From: SCUS01 sp966211675
Lineage (GTDB): Bacteria; Myxococcota_A; Polyangia; Polyangiales; Ga0077539
Direction of reading: 5' to 3'
Assembly (NCBI GenBank): GCA_966211675.1
Contig: CBIHPK010000003.1
Span: 62,001-126,000, forward strand
DNA: 64,000 nt
Below the pieces are notes generated by a model. The model worked only from the letters and a program-made list of their open reading frames with translations. It was not told the DNA's origin and ran no database searches. This document shows positions 10,059 through 17,700 of the stretch, piece after piece; within the stretch, counting starts at the first letter, position 1; every line of letters begins with the position of its first letter. The translations under genes were made by a program, and so were the position numbers.

Positions 10059-10799
10059 CTATGAGGCGCGAGGGTGGACGGTCAACGCGCGCTCACGGTC
10101 GTCGCGCACGCAGAGGCCGAGGTAGATGCAGTCGAAGACGAAGATCATCGCGTAGAGGAAGTACATGAACGCGTAGGTGCTCGGCTCGTCGATGCGAGGG
10201 TGCGTCCGCAGGTGCCCGTCGACGAACTGCGCGGGCCACCAGGTGGCCAGGAAGAAGGACCCCGCGAGGGTGCCGATCATCTTGAGCCAGGCGGCCGCGG
10301 TGGAGAGGCCCTCGCGCCCCGGCCGCGACAGGTGGAAGACCGGGAACGCGATGCTCATCACGAGGTTCATGGACATGGACGAGGCCACGCCCTTCACGTC
10401 GTTGAAGTAGAGCGTGAAGGTGTAGATCGCCATGAAGGCCGTGACCGCGGAGAGCGCGAAGAGGGGATAGAACCAGCGCTTCAACCACGGCACCACCTGC
10501 GCCTCGCGCCCGTAGCGCGCGAGCTGGTAGAGGATGAACACGTCGAAGACGAGCCAGAACCGGTTGCCGTAGAGGAAGAACCAATGGAGCTTCGCGTGCG
10601 TGAGCTCGAAGGAGAAGATCGACTCCCAGGCCACGTTGAGCACGATGCAGGGCCACGGGACGCCGTACGAGCGGTCCTTGAAGCCGCGTCGGATGATGAT
10701 CGCGTAGGCCGCGGTCCAGGCGGCGTACATCACCCCGCCGAACAGGGCCTGCACGGGCGAGAACCCCGGCTGCCGCATGAGCTCGTCCCAGAATTCCAT
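10059..10799 (-). CDS. Homologue of membrane-integral terpene cyclases (Pyr4/PaxB-like fold)
   Basis: A 246-residue integral membrane protein with about seven helices. After the first helix comes GVPWPCIVLNVAWESIFSFE, with Asn55-Trp58-Glu59. In the last helix FVFDCIYLGL places an Asp at residue 223. Fungal Pyr4-type cyclases, which cyclise epoxidised meroterpenoids, have about 240 residues and seven helices. They need a Glu near residue 63 in an N-x2-WE context and an Asp near 218, from established mutagenesis as I recall it. The matching length, topology and both acidic positions support homology. No prenyltransferase or epoxidase gene is nearby, so a terpenoid substrate is inference. I prefer ATG 10799 over the open-frame start at 10844. 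Divergent from the VOC gene. Confidence 0.6.
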   Translation of the reverse strand: MEFWDELMRQPGFSPVQALFGGVMYAAWTAAYAIIIRRGFKDRSYGVPWPCIVLNVAWESIFSFELTHAKLHWFFLYGNRFWLVFDVFILYQLARYGREAQVVPWLKRWFYPLFALSAVTAFMAIYTFTLYFNDVKGVASSMSMNLVMSIAFPVFHLSRPGREGLSTAAAWLKMIGTLAGSFFLATWWPAQFVDGHLRTHPRIDEPSTYAFMYFLYAMIFVFDCIYLGLCVRDDRERALTVHPRAS

Positions 10800-10858
10800 G
10801 CGGCTGATCTTCGCCCGCGCAGCTCCACGGCGTCCACCGCCCATCCGGGAGCGCGTCC

Positions 10859-11227
10859 GTGAGGCTGCACCACCTCGCCCTGCGCTCTGCCGACCCGGCC
10901 GCCCTCGCCCGCTGGTACGCCACGCTCTTCGGCCTCCCGGTGTGGCGCGAGCAGCCGGGGCCCTCCATCTGGCTCGGGCTCGATGACGCCGCGCTGATGA
11001 TCGAGCCCGCGGGACCCTCCGAGCCGGGCGTCCCGGCCGGGACGATGGAGTTCTTCGCGCTCCGGGTGAGCCCCGCCGGGCGCGACGCCTTCGTCGAGCG
11101 CTGCGCCCTCGCCGGGGTGGCGGTCGAGCACCGCACGGCCTTCACGGTCTACGTGCGCGACCCCGACGGCCGCCGGGTGGGCGTGTCGTGCTTCGACGGC
11201 TTCCCATCGGCGCCCGGGGTGGAGTAG
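10859..11227 (+). CDS. VOC-superfamily (glyoxalase-fold) protein
   Basis: A single-domain vicinal-oxygen-chelate protein of 122 residues starting with GTG at 10859. LHHLALRSADPAALARWYATLFGL is the first beta-alpha-beta unit, with His4 as the usual first metal ligand. FTVYVRDPDGRRVGV near the C-terminus is the second unit, with the typical DPDG turn. The C-terminal metal-binding Glu of glyoxalase I is not clearly present, since the segment ends VSCFDGF. It may therefore be a binding or resistance-type member. It lies 12 nt upstream of the saccharopine-dehydrogenase-like gene and is probably cotranscribed with it. Substrate unknown. Confidence 0.8.
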   Translation: MRLHHLALRSADPAALARWYATLFGLPVWREQPGPSIWLGLDDAALMIEPAGPSEPGVPAGTMEFFALRVSPAGRDAFVERCALAGVAVEHRTAFTVYVRDPDGRRVGVSCFDGFPSAPGVE

Positions 11228-11239
11228 ACCGACGGGACT

Positions 11240-12559
11240 ATGGCGCACGTCACCGTGTTGGGCGCCGGACTCGTGGCAGGCCCCGTAGTCCGGCACATCC
11301 TCGAAGCGTCCTCGCACACCGTCACGGTGGCGGCCCGGTCCGTCGACCGCGCCAACGAGCTGGTGCAGTCGCACCCTCGGGGCAGCACCGTCGCCTTCGA
11401 CATCGACGACGCCGCGGCGCTCGACCGCCTCGCCGCCACGAGCGACGTGATGGTCTCCATGCTCCCGTACCTGCACCACGTGAAGGTCGCCGAGGCGTGC
11501 ATCGCCCACCGGCACCACCTGGTGACCACGTCCTACGTCTCGCCCGCGATGCGCGCGCTGCACGACCGGGCGAAGGCCGCCGGCGTGGTGCTGCTCAACG
11601 AGCTCGGGCTCGACCCGGGCATCGACCACATGTCCGCGATGAAGATCATCCACGGCATCCGCGCCGCCGGCGGAACGGTCACCTCCTTCCGCTCCTACTG
11701 CGGCGGGCTCCCGGCGCCGGAGTCCAACGACAACCCCTTCGGGTACAAGTTCTCCTGGTCGCCGCGAGGCGTGGTGCTCGCCGCCCGCAACGCCGCGAAG
11801 TACCTCCGCGACGGCGTCGAGGTGGTGGTCCCGGGCCCCGAGCTCTTCGCCAACCCGGAGATCGTCACCGTCGAGGGCGCCGGGGTCTTCGAGGGCTACC
11901 CCAACCGAGACTCCACGGCCTACGTGGGCGTGTATGACCTCGCCGGGGTGAAGACCATGTTCCGTGGGACGCTGCGCAACCTCGGCCACTGCGAGACCTG
12001 GAAGGCGATGGCGGACATCGGGCTCTTCGACGACACCCGCCGCCGCTACGCCGCGGAGTCGTACCGCGGCGTGCTCGCGGAGCTCGGCGGCGTCGCCGTC
12101 GACGCGGACGTCGAGGGCGCGGTCGCGGCGAAGGCGGGCATCGCGAGGGACAGCGCGCCCATCCAGAAGCTCACCTGGCTGGGGATGTTCGAGGGCGCGG
12201 CGCTCCCGGAGTCGGACACCTCGCCCCTCGACGCGCTGGTGAGCCGCATGGTCGAGCGGCTCCAGTACAAGCCCGGCGAGCGCGACATGATCGCGCTGCA
12301 GCACGAGTTCATCGCGGAGTACGGCGACCGCAAGGAGTTCCTGCGCTCGACGCTGGTGGACTTCGGCGTGCCGGGCGGCCCGAGCGCGATGTCCCGCACC
12401 GTGGGCCTGCCCGCGGCCATCGGCGTGCTCCGCGTCCTCGACGGAACCATCCGCGACCGCGGCGTGGTCGTCCCGGTCACCCCCGAGGTCTACAACCCCA
12501 TCCTCGACGAGCTCGAGTCCCTGGGCATCCGCTTCCGCGAAGAGCGCCGCCCGGCCTGA
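11240..12559 (+). CDS. Saccharopine dehydrogenase-like reductase (LYS9 type)
   Basis: 439 residues. An N-terminal Rossmann fold begins with VTVLGAGLVAGPVVRHIL. VMVSMLPYLHHVKVAEACI and LTTSYVSPAMRALHDRAK-like segments follow, then NELGLDPGIDHMSAMKII. All are diagnostic of the glutamate-forming saccharopine reductase family. The middle domain includes FRSYCGGLPAPESNDNPFGY and FSWSPRGVVLAARN, the substrate-binding motifs of fungal LYS9 and bacterial lysine-catabolism enzymes. The family reversibly joins or splits glutamate and aminoadipate semialdehyde. No other lysine gene is adjacent, so direction and pathway are not determined here. A relative acting on polyamines (carboxynorspermidine) is less likely given these motifs. 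Confidence 0.85.
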   Translation: MAHVTVLGAGLVAGPVVRHILEASSHTVTVAARSVDRANELVQSHPRGSTVAFDIDDAAALDRLAATSDVMVSMLPYLHHVKVAEACIAHRHHLVTTSYVSPAMRALHDRAKAAGVVLLNELGLDPGIDHMSAMKIIHGIRAAGGTVTSFRSYCGGLPAPESNDNPFGYKFSWSPRGVVLAARNAAKYLRDGVEVVVPGPELFANPEIVTVEGAGVFEGYPNRDSTAYVGVYDLAGVKTMFRGTLRNLGHCETWKAMADIGLFDDTRRRYAAESYRGVLAELGGVAVDADVEGAVAAKAGIARDSAPIQKLTWLGMFEGAALPESDTSPLDALVSRMVERLQYKPGERDMIALQHEFIAEYGDRKEFLRSTLVDFGVPGGPSAMSRTVGLPAAIGVLRVLDGTIRDRGVVVPVTPEVYNPILDELESLGIRFREERRPA

Positions 12560-12564
12560 GCGCC

Positions 12565-13326
12565 ATGTCGCTCTCCCGTCTGCTCGATCACACCCTGCTG
12601 CTGCTGCTCCTGCTCGGCGTCTCGCTGGTGCTCCTCAAACGGGAGCTCCTGATCCCCTCTCGGCGGGCGCGCTGGGCCCTGCGCCTGGGCTTCGCCTCCT
12701 GGGCGCTGCTCTGGGCTTCCGCGACGCCGGCCGTCTCGGCCGCGCTGATGCGCTCGCTCGAGCCCGCGGTCCCCGCGACGGAGGCGGTGGTGCCGGCCTC
12801 GCGGCGAGCGCAGACGGCGCTGGTGGTGATGGGCTCCAACGTCGATCCGGCCATCGAGGGCATCCCCCTGCGCGAGCGCCTCGACAGCGCCGGCCGGGCC
12901 CGCACCCAGGGCGCCGCGCGCTGGTACCAGCGCACCCAGCCCGCGGCGGTGATCGTCACCGGCGTCGGCCCGGAGTCGGACCCGAGCGCCTCGGCGGAGG
13001 CGATGGCCGACGCGCTCGTCAACGGGGGCGTCCCCCGCGATCGCATCTGGCTGGAGCCCCGCGCCACCAACACCCGGGAGAACGCCCGCTACAGCGTCGA
13101 GCTCGGGCGCGCCCGCGGCATCACCCGCTTCGTGGTGGTGACGAGCGCGGTGCACCTCCGGAGGTCGCTGAGGGAGTTCCGCCGGGCGGGGGTCGAGCCC
13201 GTCGGGGCGCCGGTGGAGTACCTCGGGCCGACCTTCGGACGCGCCGTCGACCTGCTCCCCTCGGCCTCCTCGCTCTCCCGCACCGAGCAGTGCCTGCACG
13301 AATTCCTGGGGATGTTGAAGCCCTGA
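12565..13326 (+). CDS. YdcF/SanA-like DUF218 membrane protein
   Basis: 253 residues. Two N-terminal transmembrane helices (LLDHTLLLLLLLGVSLVLL, then LGFASWALLWASATPAVSAA) precede a DUF218 domain. LVVMGSNVDPAIEGIPLRER starts the domain. IVTGVGPESDPSASAEAMAD follows. EPRATNTRENARYSVEL is the family E-x-x-S/A-x-T-x-E-N-A motif. VVVTSAVHLRRSLREFRRAG is the conserved S-x-x-H-x-x-R segment. Proteins of this family (SanA, YdcF, ElyC) affect envelope and peptidoglycan precursor metabolism; the biochemical reaction is unsettled. It starts 6 nt after the preceding gene, so the two are probably cotranscribed. Confidence 0.82.
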   Translation: MSLSRLLDHTLLLLLLLGVSLVLLKRELLIPSRRARWALRLGFASWALLWASATPAVSAALMRSLEPAVPATEAVVPASRRAQTALVVMGSNVDPAIEGIPLRERLDSAGRARTQGAARWYQRTQPAAVIVTGVGPESDPSASAEAMADALVNGGVPRDRIWLEPRATNTRENARYSVELGRARGITRFVVVTSAVHLRRSLREFRRAGVEPVGAPVEYLGPTFGRAVDLLPSASSLSRTEQCLHEFLGMLKP

Positions 13327-13433
13327 CATTCCCTGTCCGCCAGGAATTCAGCCATCCGTTCAGCACTGAGCAGAATCGCAGCGTTGCAGCCGATGCCCCG
13401 CGAGGGGATTAGCTAGAGAGAAGGGACGACGCC

Positions 13434-13619
13434 ATGCACGACGACGATCAGGACGAGGGACTCAGCACCGCGGGCACCCGTTACCTCATCAGCGACCGCG
13501 ACCTCGACGCCCTCGCGGAGGCCGAGATGGCCTTCTCGCGCTGGGAGGAGACGCGCCGCTGGTGGCTGGTGGGCTGCCTCGACGACCGCGCCGCGCTCGA
13601 CAAGGCCAACAGCGCCTGA
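13434..13619 (+). CDS. Small acidic hypothetical protein
   Basis: A 61-codon gene with a good ribosome binding site (AGAAGGGA, about 9 nt before ATG) and an acidic start (MHDDDQDEG). AFSRWEETRRWWLVGCLDD in the middle is Trp-rich. I do not recognise the family. It lies 38 nt upstream of the nucleotidyltransferase-family gene on the same strand, and the two may be cotranscribed. The 107-nt gap before it holds no other feature that I can support. Because the next genes form a peptide-modification locus, an accessory role is conceivable. It has no leader-like motif and only one Cys, so I do not call it a precursor. Confidence 0.55.
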   Translation: MHDDDQDEGLSTAGTRYLISDRDLDALAEAEMAFSRWEETRRWWLVGCLDDRAALDKANSA

Positions 13620-13657
13620 AGCGGCGCCCCCTCCCCCGCAACGCATTCCTCCCGATC

Positions 13658-14515
13658 ATGGCGACCCGACCGAGCGCAGGGTGGGTGCAGGCGCTGCTGT
13701 TCCATCGACAGCGAGAGCTGCTGCGGGAGGTCGCCCGCGAGGTCGGCGCGGACCTGCTCTTCCTCAAGGCCGCGTGGTCCGACGCGGTGCTCTTCGGGGC
13801 GCGCGGAGAGCGCACCGGCAGCGACCTCGACGTGCTGGTGAGCCCGGGGCGCTTCGAGGCCTTCGCGGCGGCCCTGGAGCAGCGGGGCTTCCGTCGCTAC
13901 GAGCCCGCCACGCACCGGGCCACCATCGAGTGGGGCTCCAAGGAGTGGACCTACAGCCACCCCGGCGCGTGGATGCCCGTCGACCTGCACCGCGAGCTCG
14001 GCGAGCGCCCGTGGTTCGACCTCGACCCGGCGGCGGTCTTCTCCCGCGCTCGAGACTGGCGCGCGGGCGCCGAGACCATCCGATCGCTCGGCGCGGAGGA
14101 CCAGCTCCTCTTCGCCGCGCTCCACTACGCCAACCACCTCTACGAGATCGACGCGCGCCACGCCGGCGACGTGATCCGCCTGCTGGAGCGCGAGGCGATC
14201 GACTGGTCGCTGGTGTTCCGCGAGGCCGACCGCGGGGGCATGCGCCTGGTGGTGCAGCTCCTCCTCGAGCACCTGCGCGCTCGCGGCGTCGACGCCCCGA
14301 GGACCCCGTGGGAGCTCCAGCCCTGGATGCGGGCCCGTCGACGGATCATCGGGCGCTGGGTCGAGGCCGGCGAGACGCTCCGCAGGCGACGACCGATGGG
14401 TCGCCGCTCAGGGGTGCTGCTGGAGCGGCCGGTGTTGAGCGATCGGTGGGGTGGACTGCCCGGCTGGGCGATCCGGTACGCGGCCTTGCGTGCGCTCGAC
14501 CGCGTACTGCGCTGA
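13658..14515 (+). CDS. Uncharacterised nucleotidyltransferase (NTP_transf_5-like)
   Basis: 285 residues from ATG 13658. LFLKAAWSDAVLFG leads into GERTGSDLDVLVSPGRFE, with G54-S55-D56-L57-D58. This is the metal-binding DxD of the nucleotidyltransferase fold in the form used by the NTP_transf_5 family. EWTYSHPGAWMPVDLHREL and EDQLLFAALHYANH are further family-like segments with the third acidic position and a helical C-terminal half. In other bacteria such proteins are frequent partners of PqqD- and HPr-kinase-like genes in RiPP clusters (recalled, not looked up). Here it faces such an operon, ending 12 nt from the putative precursor gene on the other strand. Substrate unknown. Confidence 0.78.
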   Translation: MATRPSAGWVQALLFHRQRELLREVAREVGADLLFLKAAWSDAVLFGARGERTGSDLDVLVSPGRFEAFAAALEQRGFRRYEPATHRATIEWGSKEWTYSHPGAWMPVDLHRELGERPWFDLDPAAVFSRARDWRAGAETIRSLGAEDQLLFAALHYANHLYEIDARHAGDVIRLLEREAIDWSLVFREADRGGMRLVVQLLLEHLRARGVDAPRTPWELQPWMRARRRIIGRWVEAGETLRRRRPMGRRSGVLLERPVLSDRWGGLPGWAIRYAALRALDRVLR

Positions 14516-14526
14516 GGCGCTGCGGA

Positions 14527-14694
14527 TCAGGTGTTGGCGAAGCCGAACTCGTCGCAGACGCCGGGGTTCTTGCCGCCCGCGCCTGGATCGCAGGCGAGGC
14601 TGTAGGTCTCGAGGGGAAGGTCCTCCACGACGCGCGGCGCCTCGTAGGGGAGCAGCGGCGCCGGGGCGTTCGGGTTCATGTTCTCGGGGGGCAT
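14527..14694 (-). CDS. Candidate RiPP precursor peptide (55 residues)
   Basis: A small gene on the same strand as the maturase genes upstream, 34 nt after the stop of the giant lipoprotein gene. GAGGAG stands 8 nt before the ATG. The N-terminal 16 residues are Pro/Asn-rich. Residues 17-22 read YEAPRV, matching the Tyr-x2-Pro-x-(Leu/Val) motif by which RRE/PqqD-type proteins grip lasso-type leaders. LPLETY follows, with Thr30. The C-terminal part has Cys35 and Cys47, bracketing a Gly/Pro-rich loop (DPGAGGKNPG). The end is acidic and aromatic (DEFGF). Ser32, Tyr31, Lys42 and the two Cys are possible modification sites. That it is a real gene is likely; that it is the substrate of the radical SAM/PqqD/kinase operon is inference from motif, strand and proximity. 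No lasso cyclase is nearby, so it is not an ordinary lasso peptide. Confidence 0.6.
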   Translation of the reverse strand: MPPENMNPNAPAPLLPYEAPRVVEDLPLETYSLACDPGAGGKNPGVCDEFGFANT

Positions 14695-14702
14695 AAGGGA
14701 GA

Positions 14703-14708
14703 CTCCTC
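14703..14708 (-). promoter_or_regulatory. Strong ribosome binding site of the candidate precursor gene
   Basis: GAGGAG on the minus strand, 8 nt before the ATG at 14694. Many genes in this window have weak or no Shine-Dalgarno sequence, so this strong site argues that the 55-codon frame is translated, and well. It also favours the first ATG over the second ATG five codons later. Confidence 0.7.
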
Positions 14709-14728
14709 TTCAGCGTTGTATCAGCCGC

Positions 14729-17700
14729 TCACCGCACGATGAACAGCGTTCCGGTTCCGGACTGCACGAAGGCCGCGTCGACGAAGGTGTCGCCGTCGAC
14801 GTCGCCGATCCAGTTGGTGCTGGTGATCGACAGGGAGGTGCCGCTACCCACGGTGTCGATGAAGCGATCCGGCGCGGTCGCGGTCACGCCGGTCCACGAC
14901 GCGCGGCCGCGGTAGATCGAGAGGCGCGGCGGGTTGCTCGCCTGGTAGCCCTGGGTGCCGATCAGCAGGTCGGCCGAGGGGGCCGCCGCCTGCAGCAGCG
15001 ACGGGCGCACCTGGGACGGATCGTAGATCGACGCGAGCGAGCGACCGAAGAGGTCGTTGGGGCCCGACGTCGCGGCGGTGCGCACGCTGCCGCCCAGCGT
15101 CAGGCTGCCGTCGGCCCCGCCGTAGTACAGGAACACCTCTCCGCCCAGGCCCGTGCTCCCCACCGGCGCGCTGCCGAGGGTGCCGATGGCGAGGTCGCTG
15201 CGACCGTCGCCGTTGATGTCCCCCACGCCGCCGACCTGGCACTGACCGGACGCGGCGGTCGAGCCCGCGGCGCTGCCGGCGCTGCCCGCGAGCACGCCCA
15301 CGCGGGTGAAGTTGGCGTCCGCCGCGCGCAGCGAGGTCGCGGTCGCCAGCGAGCGGCCGGCGAAGACGAAGACGCTCCCCTGGTTGTTGGGGCCCCCGCC
15401 GATGGCGAGGTCTTCGAGCATGTCGCCGCCCATCACCCGGCCGATGCCCGCGAGGGTGAAGCCGAAGAAGGTGGTCGCGGTGGCGTTGCGGATGATGAGT
15501 TCCGCGGCGTTGGGGGTGAGCGTCGCGGGCCAGGTGCGGCGACCGCGGAAGACCACCACCGCGCCGCCGTCGGTCGCGTTGGGAGCGCCGGCCACGACGT
15601 CGTTGAGGCCGTCGCCGTCGAAGTCGCCGACGCGAGCGAGGGAGACGCCGAGGCGCGCCGTCGCGAACTCGCCGGTGCCGCTGCCGATGATGACGTTCGC
15701 CTCGGTGGGGAGGTAGACCTCCGCCCCGCGGCGCCACATCGCCGACGCGCGACCGAAGTAGAGGTACACGATGCCCGCGCGCGTCGCGCCCGCCGTGGTG
15801 GGACCGGGCTCGGAGATCGCGAGGTCGGAGATGCCGTCACCGTTCACGTCGCCGAGCGCGGACACGACGAAGCCGAAGCGCCCATCCGAGGCGCCCCCGC
15901 GGAACTCCGTGTAGTCCGTCGCCGAGAGGCCCGTCGCGGAGCCGAAGTAGATCCGCGCGTTGCCGCCGGTGGTGGTGGCCGAGGTGCCGGAGCCCACGAG
16001 GACGTCGGCGAAGCCGTCGGCGTTGAAGTCCTGGCCCCCGGAGACCGAGTTGCCCAGCGGAGGCACCGGGTTGACGATCTGATCGACGACCACATCCGGG
16101 GTCACCGGCCCGGCGGTCGCGACGGTCGGGCTCGCGTTGCCCGAGACGTCGAAGGCGCGCATCGCGACGTAGTACGGCCGGCCCAGCTGGAGGCCGCTGA
16201 TGTCCGCGGTGTTGGGGGTGCCCGGCGCGCCCGGGGTCGCCGTGACCACCGCGAGCGCGCCCGCGGCGAAGTTGGTCAGGGTGAGCGGCACGACGGCGGT
16301 GCGCACCTCGTAGTGGTGGACGGCCCGGGTGCCAGTGCCCGAGGGGCTCGGGTCCGAGCCGTCGGTCCAGGTGAGCCGCATGGTGCCCGCGCGGCGCGCC
16401 GAGCGGGGCGTCGTCGGGATCGTCGACACGAGGGCCGCAGGCGCCGTCGGGATGCCCGTGTCGACGACCACGGTGACCGAGGCCATGCCCACGCCGCGGC
16501 CGGGGACGTCCGCGGTCGTGGCCGTGAGGTTGACCGCGTCGCCCTCGGGAAGCATCACGCCCCCGAAGGTGACCATCCCCCCGCCGACGGTCCCGGCGAT
16601 CGGGGCGCCACCGTTGATGGTGAGGTTGACGTTGGTGCCGTTGGGCGCGTCGGTGCTGAGGGTGATGTTGGCGGTGCGGGTCGTGTACGTCGCGCCCGCC
16701 ATCGGGCTGGTGAACGCCAGCGTCGGGGGGTTGCCGACCTCGATGGTGCACGTCCCGCTGGTCAGGCCGTTGTTGCCCGCCGGGTCCGTCGCCGAGAGCC
16801 GGAGCGCCGTGGAGCCCGCGAAGAACTGCAGGTTCTCGAAGGTGCCGGTGCCGCCGCCCATGGACGGGGCGGTGAGCTCGAAGGTGCGCGGCATGTCGCC
16901 GGTGCGCGTGAGCGTCAGCGTCACGGGATAGGCGTCGCTGTTCACGACCACGTTGGTGCGCGCGGTGCCGTCCGCCCCGGGGCGCACGATGCGGTTGCAG
17001 TTGAAGATGCTGGGCGCAGGCGCCGCCGAGTCGACGTAGAGCACCGTCGGAGCGGAGGACCCGCGGTCGCCCGCGGCGTCCGTGACCGCCACCTGGAGCG
17101 ACGGGCTGGTGGGATCAGGCGAGGTCGGCGAGGTGCGCAGCGGGAAGGTCTCCGGCAGCGTCACGCCGGGGAAGCGAGCGATGCCGACGAAGCCCATGCC
17201 CAGCGCGGCGCAGGGGTCGCCCGCCGCGGTGGGCGCCACGGTCGCCATGCCCAGCGGCGTCGCGATGGTGTTGGCCGTGAGCACCGCGGCGCCGGAGGGG
17301 CGGTCGGTGCAGGCCACGACGTCGGCCTGCAGCCCGTTGACGGCGGGGTTGGTGTCGCGCGCCGCGTTGAGGATGGTCGCGGCGTTGCCGGAGACGTACG
17401 CGGCGGGCGCGACGATGCGCACCGAGGGGAGCGTCGACTGGCAGCGCACGTTGGCGATGGAGCCGCGGGCGATGTTGCCCGCCGCGTCCTGCGTCGAGAC
17501 CTCGACGGTGAAGGGCGCGCTGCCGTCGGGGCAGGTGACCTGCACGCAGGCGTCGGTGGTCGCGGAGGCCGGGACGTCGGCGCACCCGGCCGGATCGGTC
17601 GGCGTCGAGCCCATCACGTTGGCGCACACCCGGCGGCCCGCGGCGTCGCTGCGGGCGCAGACGTTGAACTGCACCCCGGGGACCGCGGCGTTGACGTCCC

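Noticed and set aside
13327..13360. Inverted repeat ATTCCCTG ... CAGGAAT after the YdcF-type gene
   Set aside because: Only about seven pairs with a bulge and no T tract; could be chance.
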